From Proteiniphilum sp. (GTDB lineage Bacteria > Bacteroidota > Bacteroidia > Bacteroidales > Dysgonomonadaceae), in NCBI GenBank assembly GCA_031255275.1, contig JAIRSV010000019.1, forward strand, positions 1-7,265: a DNA stretch of 7,265 nt, given 5' to 3'. A model generated the notes under the pieces. That model was not told where the DNA came from and did no database searches. It saw only the letters and a program-made list of their open reading frames with translations. Within the stretch, counting starts at the first letter, position 1. The number at the start of each line of letters is the position of its first letter. Shown here piece by piece: positions 1 to 6,984 of the stretch. The translations under genes and the position numbers were made by a program.

Positions 1-71
1 ATACGGGCTCCCAATATACGGTTTTTTTTAATTTATACCAAAAACTGTCTGTTAATTTTGCGCCGGATGCG

Positions 72-500
72 ATGCGGGAACAGGGGGGAATGGCGCGTTG
101 GGTGGGGATAACGGGCCGGATTGTACGGATTTTTGTACCTGTGGCGGGGCGTCGGATTCCCCGGACTGCCGGATTGTTGCTCGGAGCGGGGCTGTTGCCG
201 GTAAAAGCGAGGATCGAGGTGCTCGGAGTGAGGATACTGCCGGTAAAAGAGAGGATCGAGGTGCTCGGAGCGGGGCTGTTGCCGGTAAAAGCGAGGAGCG
301 AGGTGCTCGGAGCGGGGCTGTTGCCGGTAAAAGCGAGGATTGAGGTGCTCGGAGTGAGGATACTGTCGGTAAAAGAGAGGATCGAGGTGCTCGGAGTGAG
401 GATACTGTCGGTAAAAGCGAGGAGCGGGGTACTCGGAGCGGGATTGTGTCTTTCCGGCAAGCGTATTTTGCTGCTTCTGCCCTGCGGGAAAGGGGTCTGA
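72..500 (+). CDS. Doubtful repeat-encoded ORF (142 aa), probably not a gene
   Basis: This open frame begins at an ATG just after a TAATTTTG box (53-60) and runs through the 42-bp minisatellite, giving a 14-residue repeat of the form LGAGLLPVKARIEV alternating with LGVRILPVKERIEV. I recognise no domain, signal peptide or membrane segment. Against it being a gene: a second frame (98-343) is also open through the same repeat, as expected for stop-free tandem DNA; four of the five codons that differ between the two unit types change the amino acid; the end is simply where the repeat decays; and no ribosome-binding site is visible. In its favour there is only the promoter-like box 11 bases before the ATG, too close for a normal leader. 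It is listed so that the 1-574 stretch is accounted for. Confidence 0.12.
   Translation: MREQGGMARWVGITGRIVRIFVPVAGRRIPRTAGLLLGAGLLPVKARIEVLGVRILPVKERIEVLGAGLLPVKARSEVLGAGLLPVKARIEVLGVRILSVKERIEVLGVRILSVKARSGVLGAGLCLSGKRILLLLPCGKGV
180..461. repeat. 42-bp minisatellite, six full copies plus a decayed seventh
   Basis: The heptamer CTCGGAG recurs exactly every 42 bases, at 180, 222, 264, 306, 348, 390 and 432. Six full units (180-431) are followed by a copy that diverges after about 15 bases. There are two unit types. Type A has GCGGGGCTGTTGCC followed by AAAAGCGAGGA. Type B has GTGAGGATACTG followed by AAAAGAGAGGA. The order is A, B, A, A, B, then a hybrid with a B-type left half and an A-type right half, then the partial copy. 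The core CGGTAAAA is constant in all six. Because 42 is divisible by three and the unit has no stop codon, long open frames run through the array; most A/B differences would change the amino acid, which argues against a conserved protein. The array lies beyond the 3' end of the minus-strand gene cluster. It could vary in copy number between strains. Confidence 0.93.
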
Positions 501-502
501 AG

Positions 503-549
503 AAAAAACCGGCGCCGGAAAACGGTGTGAACTGTCTCCCAGACGCCGG
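503..549 (-). terminator. Possible weak intrinsic terminator after the fusion gene
   Basis: Read on the minus strand, 26 bases after the TAA stop, CCGGCG (549-544) can pair with CGCCGG (514-509), and the second arm is followed directly by six T (508-503). The loop would be about 29 nt, long for an intrinsic terminator. The second arm also lies inside a 10-bp perfect palindrome (509-518). The position is right for the end of the minus-strand transcript; the fold is only moderately convincing. Confidence 0.33.
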
Positions 550-574
550 AAATTTCTCTGATGTGAGAGGTTTC

Positions 575-2560
575 TTACTGCATGGGGGTATATTCTACAA
601 ATGCTTCAATTGCTTCGTAGGAGGCCAGTCCCAATTTCCAGTACATATCGGCTGTGGCTCTGTTGCGTTCTTCCGAGCGTTGCCAGAACAGGCGTTCGTC
701 GTCGCCCAGAAAGGGGGCGCTTTCCATTTGCGACTGGTGTTTGAGGATGGCGTTTCTCTTCTGCCGCAGTTCTTCGGGGGAGAGGGGTACTGCCATTTCG
801 ATATGGTCTATCTCCCACTCCATCCATGCGCCGCGGTACATCCAGACCCGACAGTCGGCAAACCAGTCATCTCCCTTCACCATGTCTATCGCTGCCAGTG
901 CTGCGTCGAGGCATACTTTGTGCGTTCCGTGCGGGTCGGCCAGGTCGCCTGCCACGTAAATCTGGTGCGGCTTGATGGTTTCGATGAAATCTCTTACGAT
1001 TTCGACGTCTCTTTCGGATATGGGATTTTTCTTGATCTTGCCGGTTTCGTAGAAGGGCAGGTCGAGGAAGTGTACGTTTTCTTCCGAAAGGCCTACGTAT
1101 CTGTCGGCCGAACGGGCTTCCTCGCGGCGGATCCGGCCTTTGATGAAGAGTATGTCGGGGGTGTCTGCGTCTTCTTTCGTCTTTTCGTAGAGGAGGTAGC
1201 GGCGGATGCTTTCGTACTTTTCGAGGAGGCCTCTGTTTTCGGGGTTGAACTTTTTGCGCATGCTGTTCAGCACGGAGATGTAGCGGATTACCTCTTCGTC
1301 GCCTACGGCTATGTTGCCTGATGTCTGATAGGCCAGGTGTACTTCGTGTCCCTGGTTGACGAGGCGCTGGAATGTTCCTCCCATCGAGATCACGTCGTCA
1401 TCGGGGTGCGGACTGAATATGATTACTCTTTTGGGATAGGGTTTTGCTCTTTCGGGACGGAGGGTGTCGTCGGCGTCGGGCTTTCCTCCCGGCCAGCCGG
1501 TGATGGTGTGCTGAAGGTCGTTGAATATTTTGATATTCACGTTGTAGGCCGATCCGTAGAGCGTGAGCAGTTCGCTCAGGCCGTTGTCGCTGTAGTCTTT
1601 GTTGGTGAGTTTCAGGATGGGCTTGTTCACCACTCCGCAGAGCCACACGATGGCGCGGCGGATCAGTTTGCCTGTCCATTCGCAGTTGGTCACCAGCCAG
1701 GGATTGCTGATGCGTGTCAGCTCGGAGGCGGCTGCCAGATCGACGAAGACTTTGGCTTCGGGGTGTGTCTGCAGCATGGAGCCGGGAACCATGTCGGTTA
1801 CCGGCCCTTCTACGATGTCTCTGATGCTTTGGGCCTTCTGTTCGCCCCAGGCTATCAGTGTGATCATCCGTGCTTCCATCATGTCGGCGAGGCCCATCGT
1901 GATGGCGCTTACCGGGACTTTGTCGAGTGATCCGAAATTGCGGGCTATGTCTTTTCTGGAGTCGCCGTCGAGCATCACCAGGCGGGTTTGCGAATGAAGG
2001 CTGCTGCCGGGCATGTTGAAGCCTACGTTTCCCTTGCTGCCCAGCCCCAGCAGTAAATAGTCAAGTCCGCCCATTTTCTTCAGATTCTGTTCGAAGACTT
2101 CGCAGTTTTCGGCAATCAGGTCTTTCTCCACGGTTGCGTCCGGAGAGAAGATATTTTCTCGGTCAATGTCTATCTGGTGGAGGAATATATCTTTCAGCAT
2201 CTGCAAATTGCTGTAGGTGTAGTCCAGCACGGGGTAAAACTCGTATGTGTTAAAGACGGCCATGTTGCTGAAGCTGACTCCTTCTTCCCGGTGCCACCTC
2301 ACCAGTTCTTCGTAGACGGGCAGCGGGGAGACGCCTCCGCTGATCCCCAGCACAAAGGGTTTTCCTTCCTGCTGTTTTTCTTTCATCTTACTGATGATTC
2401 CTTTGGCTATCTTTTTGGCTGCTACTGCCGTTTTTTCGTATATGGCTACCGGCAGTTTCTCGAAACGTGACAGGTTGTATTCCTCGAAATCGTTTTCGGG
2501 CCTGTAATACTTCCTGGAAACCCGTTCGAGGGTAATGTGTGAACTCAGATCCAATCTCAT
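575..2560 (-). CDS. Fusion of a catalytically degenerate NagB-like domain and a LmbE/PIG-L-type deacetylase domain
   Basis: The 661-residue protein is usually annotated as glucosamine-6-phosphate deaminase or deaminase-like protein. Residues about 35-285 have the NagB fold: LGISGGVSP (71-79) forms the sugar-phosphate loop, and R207 and K242 align with the phosphate-binding R172 and K208 of E. coli NagB. The four catalytic positions are all replaced by my hand alignment: D72 is Y106 in FNTYEF, and D141, H143 and E148 are K176, N178 and M183 in LGSKGNVGFNMP. Residues about 375-560 form a LmbE/PIG-L domain with the zinc motif PHPDDD (384-389) and a second ligand motif DPHGTHK (542-548). This family removes acetyl groups from N-acetylglucosamine compounds using zinc. 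I infer a deacetylase with a sugar-phosphate-binding or sensing N-terminal half; the substrate is unknown. No signal peptide is seen, so it is cytoplasmic. The ATG follows the purine run AAAGAGAT. With no -7 box in the 171-bp gap upstream, it may be co-transcribed with the transporter gene. Confidence 0.9.
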   Translation of the reverse strand: MRLDLSSHITLERVSRKYYRPENDFEEYNLSRFEKLPVAIYEKTAVAAKKIAKGIISKMKEKQQEGKPFVLGISGGVSPLPVYEELVRWHREEGVSFSNMAVFNTYEFYPVLDYTYSNLQMLKDIFLHQIDIDRENIFSPDATVEKDLIAENCEVFEQNLKKMGGLDYLLLGLGSKGNVGFNMPGSSLHSQTRLVMLDGDSRKDIARNFGSLDKVPVSAITMGLADMMEARMITLIAWGEQKAQSIRDIVEGPVTDMVPGSMLQTHPEAKVFVDLAAASELTRISNPWLVTNCEWTGKLIRRAIVWLCGVVNKPILKLTNKDYSDNGLSELLTLYGSAYNVNIKIFNDLQHTITGWPGGKPDADDTLRPERAKPYPKRVIIFSPHPDDDVISMGGTFQRLVNQGHEVHLAYQTSGNIAVGDEEVIRYISVLNSMRKKFNPENRGLLEKYESIRRYLLYEKTKEDADTPDILFIKGRIRREEARSADRYVGLSEENVHFLDLPFYETGKIKKNPISERDVEIVRDFIETIKPHQIYVAGDLADPHGTHKVCLDAALAAIDMVKGDDWFADCRVWMYRGAWMEWEIDHIEMAVPLSPEELRQKRNAILKHQSQMESAPFLGDDERLFWQRSEERNRATADMYWKLGLASYEAIEAFVEYTPMQ

Positions 2561-2731
2561 ATCTCTTTGCTGTTTTAAAAATAATAATTCTGTTTTCTGT
2601 TATGTCTTTATTCTCTGACTGCTGCTGCAGCTCTTCTTCTTCCCGTGTGTGTGTTGCATACCGCTACGTGCTGCCTCCGGATGTGGCTGCCGCCCCGGGG
2701 TAATATAACACGCGACGGGGTGAACAAGTTT

Positions 2732-4141
2732 TCAGTCACGGGAGGCTCCCTTCGCCTTCGCTTTCGCCTGTTCTCTTTCCGTGTCAATTCTGCGGGTAAT
2801 GCGTCCGTAGAAGAGGAGGGCTATTGCCGAAACGGCTCCGATGCCCACGAATACATACCAGATGTAATGCGCGTTTTGCGTGGCTGCGGCGTAGGCGACG
2901 GAGTCCTGCACGCCTGCTTCATTGACGAACAGTCGCGGGTCGGGACAGTATTTGTCCAGCAGGATTCCCGACAGGCTGAAGGCGAGCAGGAACGAGAAGA
3001 AGGAGTGCAGGTGGCTGAATCCCAGGTAAAGTCCTTCTTCGCCTTTGGGGGCTTGCAGGGAGAAGTATTCCAGGTAGCGGGGTGAGATGAAACATTCTGC
3101 CAGTGCCTGCATGGCGATGCCTGCGATCATCATGAATGCTACGGGGTGCAGGCCGAGTATGTCTGTCGCGCTGATCTGCGCGCCGAAGGACATTACCAGG
3201 GCTGACAGGGGGATGATGAACATGCCTGTCATCATGGAGGTGATGGCGCTGCGCTTCTTCATGATGGAGGTGACGAAGTTTACGCAGACAAAGACTATCA
3301 GGGGATTTACGTTGGCATACCATCCGGGGGAGGCTCCCTCACCGATCAGCCGGATTACGTATTTGGGCATGGTGGCGTACATCTGGCTTTGTATGACCCA
3401 GAAGCCGCTTACTATCAGGATCAGGAGCATCAGGCGGGCGTTCAGTATCACTTTTCCCAGTGATCTTCCCAGTTCGGCAAAGCTTTTTCCCTTTCCTTCG
3501 GTACTGGCTGACTTGTAGAACAGGTAGACGGCGACGAGGGCGAGGAGCGTCATGGCGGCCGAGAAGTAATTGAGGTAGACCAGTCCCTGGTCGCCCATGC
3601 TTCTGCGCAGCGGGTCGACGACTGTCTTTCCCGTGAAGGCGCCGATGTTTACCATCATATAGAATATGGAATAGCCGCGTGCCCGGTTTTCGGGTGTTGT
3701 TTCGCGCGCTACCGTGCCGGAAATTACCGATTTGATGAACGAGCCGCCGATGACGACCAGTATCAGGGGGGCGATAATGGACCATCTCAGATAACTTTCG
3801 TTCAGTCCGGTATAGGTGGTGGTCATCTCATAGTTGACCAGTCCTGCATTTTCGAGCATTGTCGGCAAAATTCCCAGCCCCAGGTATCCTGTTGTCAGCA
3901 GCGAGAAGGCGAGAATGATGGCTGTCCTGAAGCCGATTTTGTCGGATATGGCGCCGGCGAACACGGGCAGCAGATAGAGCGTTGCCGAAAACAGGCCGGC
4001 TATGACGCCTGCTTCTATGTCGGAAAAGCCCCAGACGTTGGACAGGTAGAGTGTGATGACTATAAATACGGCATAATAGGCCAGCCGTTCGAGAAGTTCT
4101 ACGAAATTGGCGACCCAGAAGGGTTTGGGAAATTTTAGCAT
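2732..4141 (-). CDS. POT/PTR2-family proton-coupled transporter (MFS superfamily), probable peptide uptake
   Basis: This 469-residue inner-membrane protein has about 12 hydrophobic helices, roughly at 10-33, 43-65, 70-95, 118-142, 157-175, 188-210, 235-258, 270-292, 298-320, 333-355, 372-395 and 425-446. Family marks of proton-dependent oligopeptide transporters are present: E15-x-x-E18-R19 with Y22-Y23 in helix 1 (the ExxER motif), lysine K137 in helix 4, FYMMVNIGAF (160-169) matching the PTR2 signature in helix 5, and AECFISP (348-354) in helix 10 with E349 at the conserved acidic position. GAISDKIG (63-70) resembles the general MFS loop motif. The helix-4 motif is altered: family members usually have KPN after the glycines, here KSV, so the substrate may differ from plain di- or tripeptides. 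A charged Lys/Ala-rich tail (450-469) ends the protein. It lies 119 bp after mutS2 with its own -7 box, and the fusion gene follows. Family assignment is firm; substrate is inferred. Confidence 0.88.
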   Translation of the reverse strand: MLKFPKPFWVANFVELLERLAYYAVFIVITLYLSNVWGFSDIEAGVIAGLFSATLYLLPVFAGAISDKIGFRTAIILAFSLLTTGYLGLGILPTMLENAGLVNYEMTTTYTGLNESYLRWSIIAPLILVVIGGSFIKSVISGTVARETTPENRARGYSIFYMMVNIGAFTGKTVVDPLRRSMGDQGLVYLNYFSAAMTLLALVAVYLFYKSASTEGKGKSFAELGRSLGKVILNARLMLLILIVSGFWVIQSQMYATMPKYVIRLIGEGASPGWYANVNPLIVFVCVNFVTSIMKKRSAITSMMTGMFIIPLSALVMSFGAQISATDILGLHPVAFMMIAGIAMQALAECFISPRYLEYFSLQAPKGEEGLYLGFSHLHSFFSFLLAFSLSGILLDKYCPDPRLFVNEAGVQDSVAYAAATQNAHYIWYVFVGIGAVSAIALLFYGRITRRIDTEREQAKAKAKGASRD

Positions 4142-4188
4142 CTGAAAGTATTCAATTTATGTAAGCAGTATAAGTTTAATATTTCCGG

Positions 4189-4196
4189 CAAAGGTA
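4189..4196 (-). promoter_or_regulatory. Bacteroidetes-type -7 box for the transporter gene
   Basis: On the minus strand this reads TACCTTTG, an exact match to the TAnnTTTG consensus of the Bacteroidetes housekeeping sigma factor. It lies 47 bases before the ATG, which suggests a leader of about 40 nt. No good -33 TTG element is visible at the usual spacing. An A/T-rich stretch lies directly upstream. Confidence 0.6.
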
Positions 4197-4260
4197 AAAA
4201 AAATTTGAATATTTAACGCATGGCTGACGCATCTAAGTTTCAAAACCCGGAGGCTGATTT

Positions 4261-6666
4261 TTACTCCAAGTCGACTACGGTGATGCCGGTGCCGCCGAAT
4301 TGTATGTGTTCGTCCTGAAAGCGGGTGATGCCGTTCACGTTGCTCAGGTATTCCCGGATGAGCTGCCGCAGGGCGCCGGTGCCTGTGCCGTGAAGTATCC
4401 GTACGCGGGAGGCTCCCAACTGAAGGGCGTCATCCATGAAATACATCACGGCTTGCAGCGCTTCGTCGCCGCGCATGCCGCGCACGTCTATCTCCTGTTT
4501 GAAATTGAGTTTTCGTTCATACAGCAGGTCGCGTGCGTTGGAGGATTTCTTTTCCGCTTTTATCTGATTGCCGCTCACCCGTTCCAGCCTGTCGAGTTCG
4601 ACCGTGGATTTGATCATCCCGAAGGCGACTGTTGCTTTCCTGCCGGAAATCTCCAGGATTTCGCCCGGCGTGCTTTGCCCTTTCAGACGGACGGTGTCGC
4701 CTGCGGCTAACGGTGCTGTCTGCTTTTGGGTGTTCTGCTGCCGCCTTCGCGGCTTCTTCGTTTCCTGCGTGTCCGTCTCTTTTATCTTCTCGACAAATTC
4801 CCGGAGCGACTGTCGTGACTGTCTGATCTTTTCCCGGTCGTTTCCGGCTTCGCGGATTTCGCGGATCGTATTTTCGATGCGGGCATTGCTTTCCGTCAGC
4901 AGCTGTTCGGCCTGCTCGCGCGCCTGGGTCAGGATCTCTTTCTTCTGCCTGTCGATTGTTTCCAGGCCGGATTCGTACTTCGAGGCGATCTCTTCCAGCC
5001 GTTTCCGCTCCCGGCGTATCTCTTCCCGTTTCCTTTCCCAGTAACGCCTGTCGCGGGATATGTCCTGCAGGTATTTGTCCATGTCGATATAGTCTTTTCC
5101 CACGATTTCCGACGCCCGGGCTATTACCTCTTCGGGAAGGCCGGTCTTGCGGGCGATCTCTACGGCAAACGAGCTTCCGGGGCTGCCGATGGTGAGGCGG
5201 AAGAGTGGCTGCATCTCGTGGCGGTCATAAAGCATGGCGCCGTTTACGGTTCCTCTGTTTTCGCCGGCGAAGTGTTTCAGGTTCTGATAGTGGGTGGTGA
5301 TGATGCCGAATGATTGCCGGCGGTTGAATCCGTCGAGCAGTGCTTCGGCTATGGCGGCTCCTATCCGTGGTTCGGTGCCGCTCCCGAATTCGTCGATGAG
5401 CAGCAGTGTTTTGCTGTTGCAGTGCTTCCCGAAAAACTTCATATTGAGCAGATGGGAACTGTAGGTCGAGAGGTCGTTTTCTATGGACTGTTCATCGCCG
5501 ATGTCAATAAATATGTCGCTGAATATTCCGGCTTTTGAATTTTCTTTCAACGGGATCGGCAGTCCGCACTGCAGCATGTATTGCAACAGGCCGACGGTTT
5601 TCAGACAGACGGATTTGCCGCCGGCGTTGGGGCCGGATATTACCAGTATTCTGTTTTCTCCTTCCAGGGTAATATCGAGCGGAACAATTTTCCGGTGCTG
5701 CTTTTTCAGCGCCAGGTGGAGCAGGGGATGCTCGGCCTGGATCCAGTCTATCAGCGGTCTGTCGTCGATGGGGGGTCTGATGCCTCCCGTCAGCATTGCG
5801 AAGGTGGCTTTTGCCTGTATAAAGTCTATCCTGGCGAGGAATTCGTATGAGTTCTGCAGATCGGGCAGAAATGGTCGCAGGAAGTTGCTGAAATCGGTGA
5901 GTATCCGGATGATTTCCCGCCGCTCGTCCGCTTCCAGTTCCCGGACGCGGTTGTTGGCTTCCACCACTTCTGCGGGTTCGATGAAGACTGTTCTGCCCGA
6001 GGCGGATTCGTCGTGTACAATTCCTTTGATTTTCCGTTTGTGGGAGGGGTTCACGGGGATTACCAGGCGTCCGTCGCGCAGGCTTGGCGATATATCCTTA
6101 TCCACATATCCTTCGGCCTGTGCCTTTCGCAGTATGGTGTTCAGGCTTCGGGAGATGCCGTTTACGGTGGCGGCGAGTTCGCGCCGTATCTCTGACAGGC
6201 GGGGTGATGCGTGGTCTTTTACCTGTCCGAAGCTGTCCAGTATCCTGTCTATCCTTTCGGTGATTTCCGGAAAGGTGAGCACGTTGTCTGCCAGGGCTAA
6301 CAGGCTGGGATATTCGGGGGTTTTATCCTCTCCGCGCCGCAGAAAGGCTACTGTTCTGTTGACGGTTTGCAGGGAGCGGTGCAGGTCGAACAGGGCGTTT
6401 CGGTCGATCCATGTTCCTTCTGCCCGGATGCGCTTCAGCACGGGGCGCATGTCGTAGAAGTGATCGGCGGGGAATGAGTCTTCTTCTTTTCTGATGCGGA
6501 TGAACTCTTCGGTCTGGAGTAGATGGGTTTCTATTTCGTCGCGGGAGGCGGAAAAGCGCATTTCCTCTGCCTTCTCTCGTCCGAGGGAACTCAAACACTG
6601 TTCCGAAAGGAGTTGTCGTACCTTCTGAAATTCTATTTTCTGTTCGAAATTATCGGGATAAATCAT
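4261..6666 (-). CDS. mutS2: MutS2 family ATPase with C-terminal Smr domain
   Basis: The 801-residue protein has the full MutS2 layout and lacks the mismatch-recognition domain of MutS. Residues 1-310 form the core and lever region. The ABC-type ATPase follows, with Walker A GPNAGGKS (345-352), the signature region DEQSIENDLSTYSSH (391-405), Walker B LLLIDEFGSGTEP (421-433, D425 and E426) and the switch histidine in TTHY (457-460). A charged coiled coil spans about 525-640, a KOW-like segment about 651-697, and the Smr domain about 725-801 with DVRG (727-730; the family usually has DLRG) and HGTGTGALR (759-767). MutS2 proteins dimerise and bind branched DNA to restrain recombination, or in Bacillus subtilis act on collided ribosomes; which role applies here cannot be told. 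Length is close to the family norm, and the N-terminus MIYPDNFEQKIEF supports this ATG. It is transcribed divergently from tRNA-Met. No clear terminator follows it. Confidence 0.97.
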   Translation of the reverse strand: MIYPDNFEQKIEFQKVRQLLSEQCLSSLGREKAEEMRFSASRDEIETHLLQTEEFIRIRKEEDSFPADHFYDMRPVLKRIRAEGTWIDRNALFDLHRSLQTVNRTVAFLRRGEDKTPEYPSLLALADNVLTFPEITERIDRILDSFGQVKDHASPRLSEIRRELAATVNGISRSLNTILRKAQAEGYVDKDISPSLRDGRLVIPVNPSHKRKIKGIVHDESASGRTVFIEPAEVVEANNRVRELEADERREIIRILTDFSNFLRPFLPDLQNSYEFLARIDFIQAKATFAMLTGGIRPPIDDRPLIDWIQAEHPLLHLALKKQHRKIVPLDITLEGENRILVISGPNAGGKSVCLKTVGLLQYMLQCGLPIPLKENSKAGIFSDIFIDIGDEQSIENDLSTYSSHLLNMKFFGKHCNSKTLLLIDEFGSGTEPRIGAAIAEALLDGFNRRQSFGIITTHYQNLKHFAGENRGTVNGAMLYDRHEMQPLFRLTIGSPGSSFAVEIARKTGLPEEVIARASEIVGKDYIDMDKYLQDISRDRRYWERKREEIRRERKRLEEIASKYESGLETIDRQKKEILTQAREQAEQLLTESNARIENTIREIREAGNDREKIRQSRQSLREFVEKIKETDTQETKKPRRRQQNTQKQTAPLAAGDTVRLKGQSTPGEILEISGRKATVAFGMIKSTVELDRLERVSGNQIKAEKKSSNARDLLYERKLNFKQEIDVRGMRGDEALQAVMYFMDDALQLGASRVRILHGTGTGALRQLIREYLSNVNGITRFQDEHIQFGGTGITVVDLE

Positions 6667-6687
6667 ACGGATTGCGTTATCTTTCTG

Positions 6688-6712
6688 AAACCGGTTTTAA
6701 TCCGGTTTTAAT
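6688..6712. repeat. Tandem 11-bp repeat with a palindrome in the mutS2 leader
   Basis: CCGGTTTTAAT occurs twice head to tail (6691-6701 and 6702-6712). The first copy overlaps the 10-bp perfect palindrome AAACCGGTTT (6688-6697). The block lies between the predicted mutS2 -7 box and its ATG, so it would be in the 5' untranslated part of the mRNA. It may be a protein-binding site or merely a local duplication. Confidence 0.7.
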
Positions 6713-6725
6713 GATGTCGGGGCTG

Positions 6726-6733
6726 CAAAATTA
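6726..6733 (-). promoter_or_regulatory. Bacteroidetes-type -7 box for mutS2
   Basis: On the minus strand this reads TAATTTTG, matching TAnnTTTG. It is 59 bases before the mutS2 ATG, giving a predicted leader of about 50 nt that includes the 11-bp tandem repeat. No clear -33 element is seen at the usual distance. It is divergent from, and about 35 bases away from, the tRNA promoter. Confidence 0.5.
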
Positions 6734-6766
6734 CAACTTTAAATCGAATAATTCAGTTCTCCGCTG

Positions 6767-6797
6767 TTGCAGGATCCGAAAAGTTGTGCTACTTTTG
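6767..6797 (+). promoter_or_regulatory. Promoter of the tRNA-Met gene
   Basis: A TTG at 6767-6769 is followed after 20 bases by TACTTTTG (6790-6797), which fits the Bacteroidetes -33/-7 pair (TTG and TAnnTTTG) in sequence and spacing. Transcription would start at about 6803, some 30 bases before the mature tRNA. Confidence 0.68.
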
Positions 6798-6834
6798 CAC
6801 CTCAAATCCGAAGGGATAATCCTCATTTCTTATT

Positions 6835-6908
6835 GGCGAGATAGCTCAGTTGGTTAGAGCGCATGATTCATAATCATGAGGTCGGGGGATCATACCCCCC
6901 TCTCGCTA
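6835..6908 (+). tRNA. tRNA-Met (anticodon CAT), elongator type
   Basis: The cloverleaf folds completely. The acceptor arms are GGCGAGA (6835-6841) and TCTCGCT (6901-6907) with a G-U first pair. The D-stem is GCTC/GAGC, and the anticodon stem CATGA/TCATG encloses TTCATAA with anticodon CAT at 6869-6871. The variable loop is AGGTC, the T-stem GGGGG/CCCCC, and the discriminator A6908. The first pair (G-U, not the C/A mismatch) and the anticodon stem without three G-C pairs exclude the initiator. A tRNA-Ile with a modified CAT anticodon is the main alternative but less likely. The next bases are CGA, so the CCA end is not encoded and must be added by nucleotidyltransferase. The T-loop ATCATAC is odd: the usual T54 and A58 are A and T here. 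Confidence 0.95.
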
Positions 6909-6936
6909 CGAATACACGTAGTTCATAACAATTCTG

Positions 6937-6977
6937 AAGGGGCTGTCTTGAAGTTTTTTTAAGACGGCCTTTTTTTT
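6937..6977 (+). terminator. Intrinsic terminator of the tRNA-Met transcript
   Basis: AAGGGGCTGTCTT (6937-6949) pairs with AAGACGGCCTTTT (6961-6973) in a stem of up to 13 pairs, including a few G-U pairs, across an 11-nt loop rich in T. A run of eight T (6970-6977) finishes it. It starts 28 bases after the tRNA, so the tRNA is transcribed alone. Confidence 0.9.
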
Positions 6978-6984
6978 GTGAAGA

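Noticed and set aside
180..431. CRISPR array
   Set aside because: The 42-bp units are directly adjacent with no unique spacers, so it is a minisatellite; no cas gene is present.
446..1930. Long plus-strand open frames (291 and 197 codons) opposite the fusion gene
   Set aside because: They are antisense shadows of a minus-strand gene with clear domains; their translations show no recognisable motif and they start inside or beside the minisatellite.
2561..2731. Terminator or promoter between the transporter and fusion genes
   Set aside because: CCCCG/CGGGG pairs can be drawn near 2694-2720 but no T run follows, and no TAnnTTTG box is found on the minus strand; only short (CTG), (CTT) and (GT) runs were noted.
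4142..4260. Intrinsic terminator after mutS2
   Set aside because: The apparent repeats (TCAGCC, ATGCGT) are direct, not inverted, so no hairpin before the T-rich stretch could be supported.
5483..6457. A 324-codon plus-strand frame opposite mutS2
   Set aside because: It lies wholly antisense to a well-supported MutS2 gene; the translation is Ser/Arg-rich and of low complexity, typical of a shadow frame.
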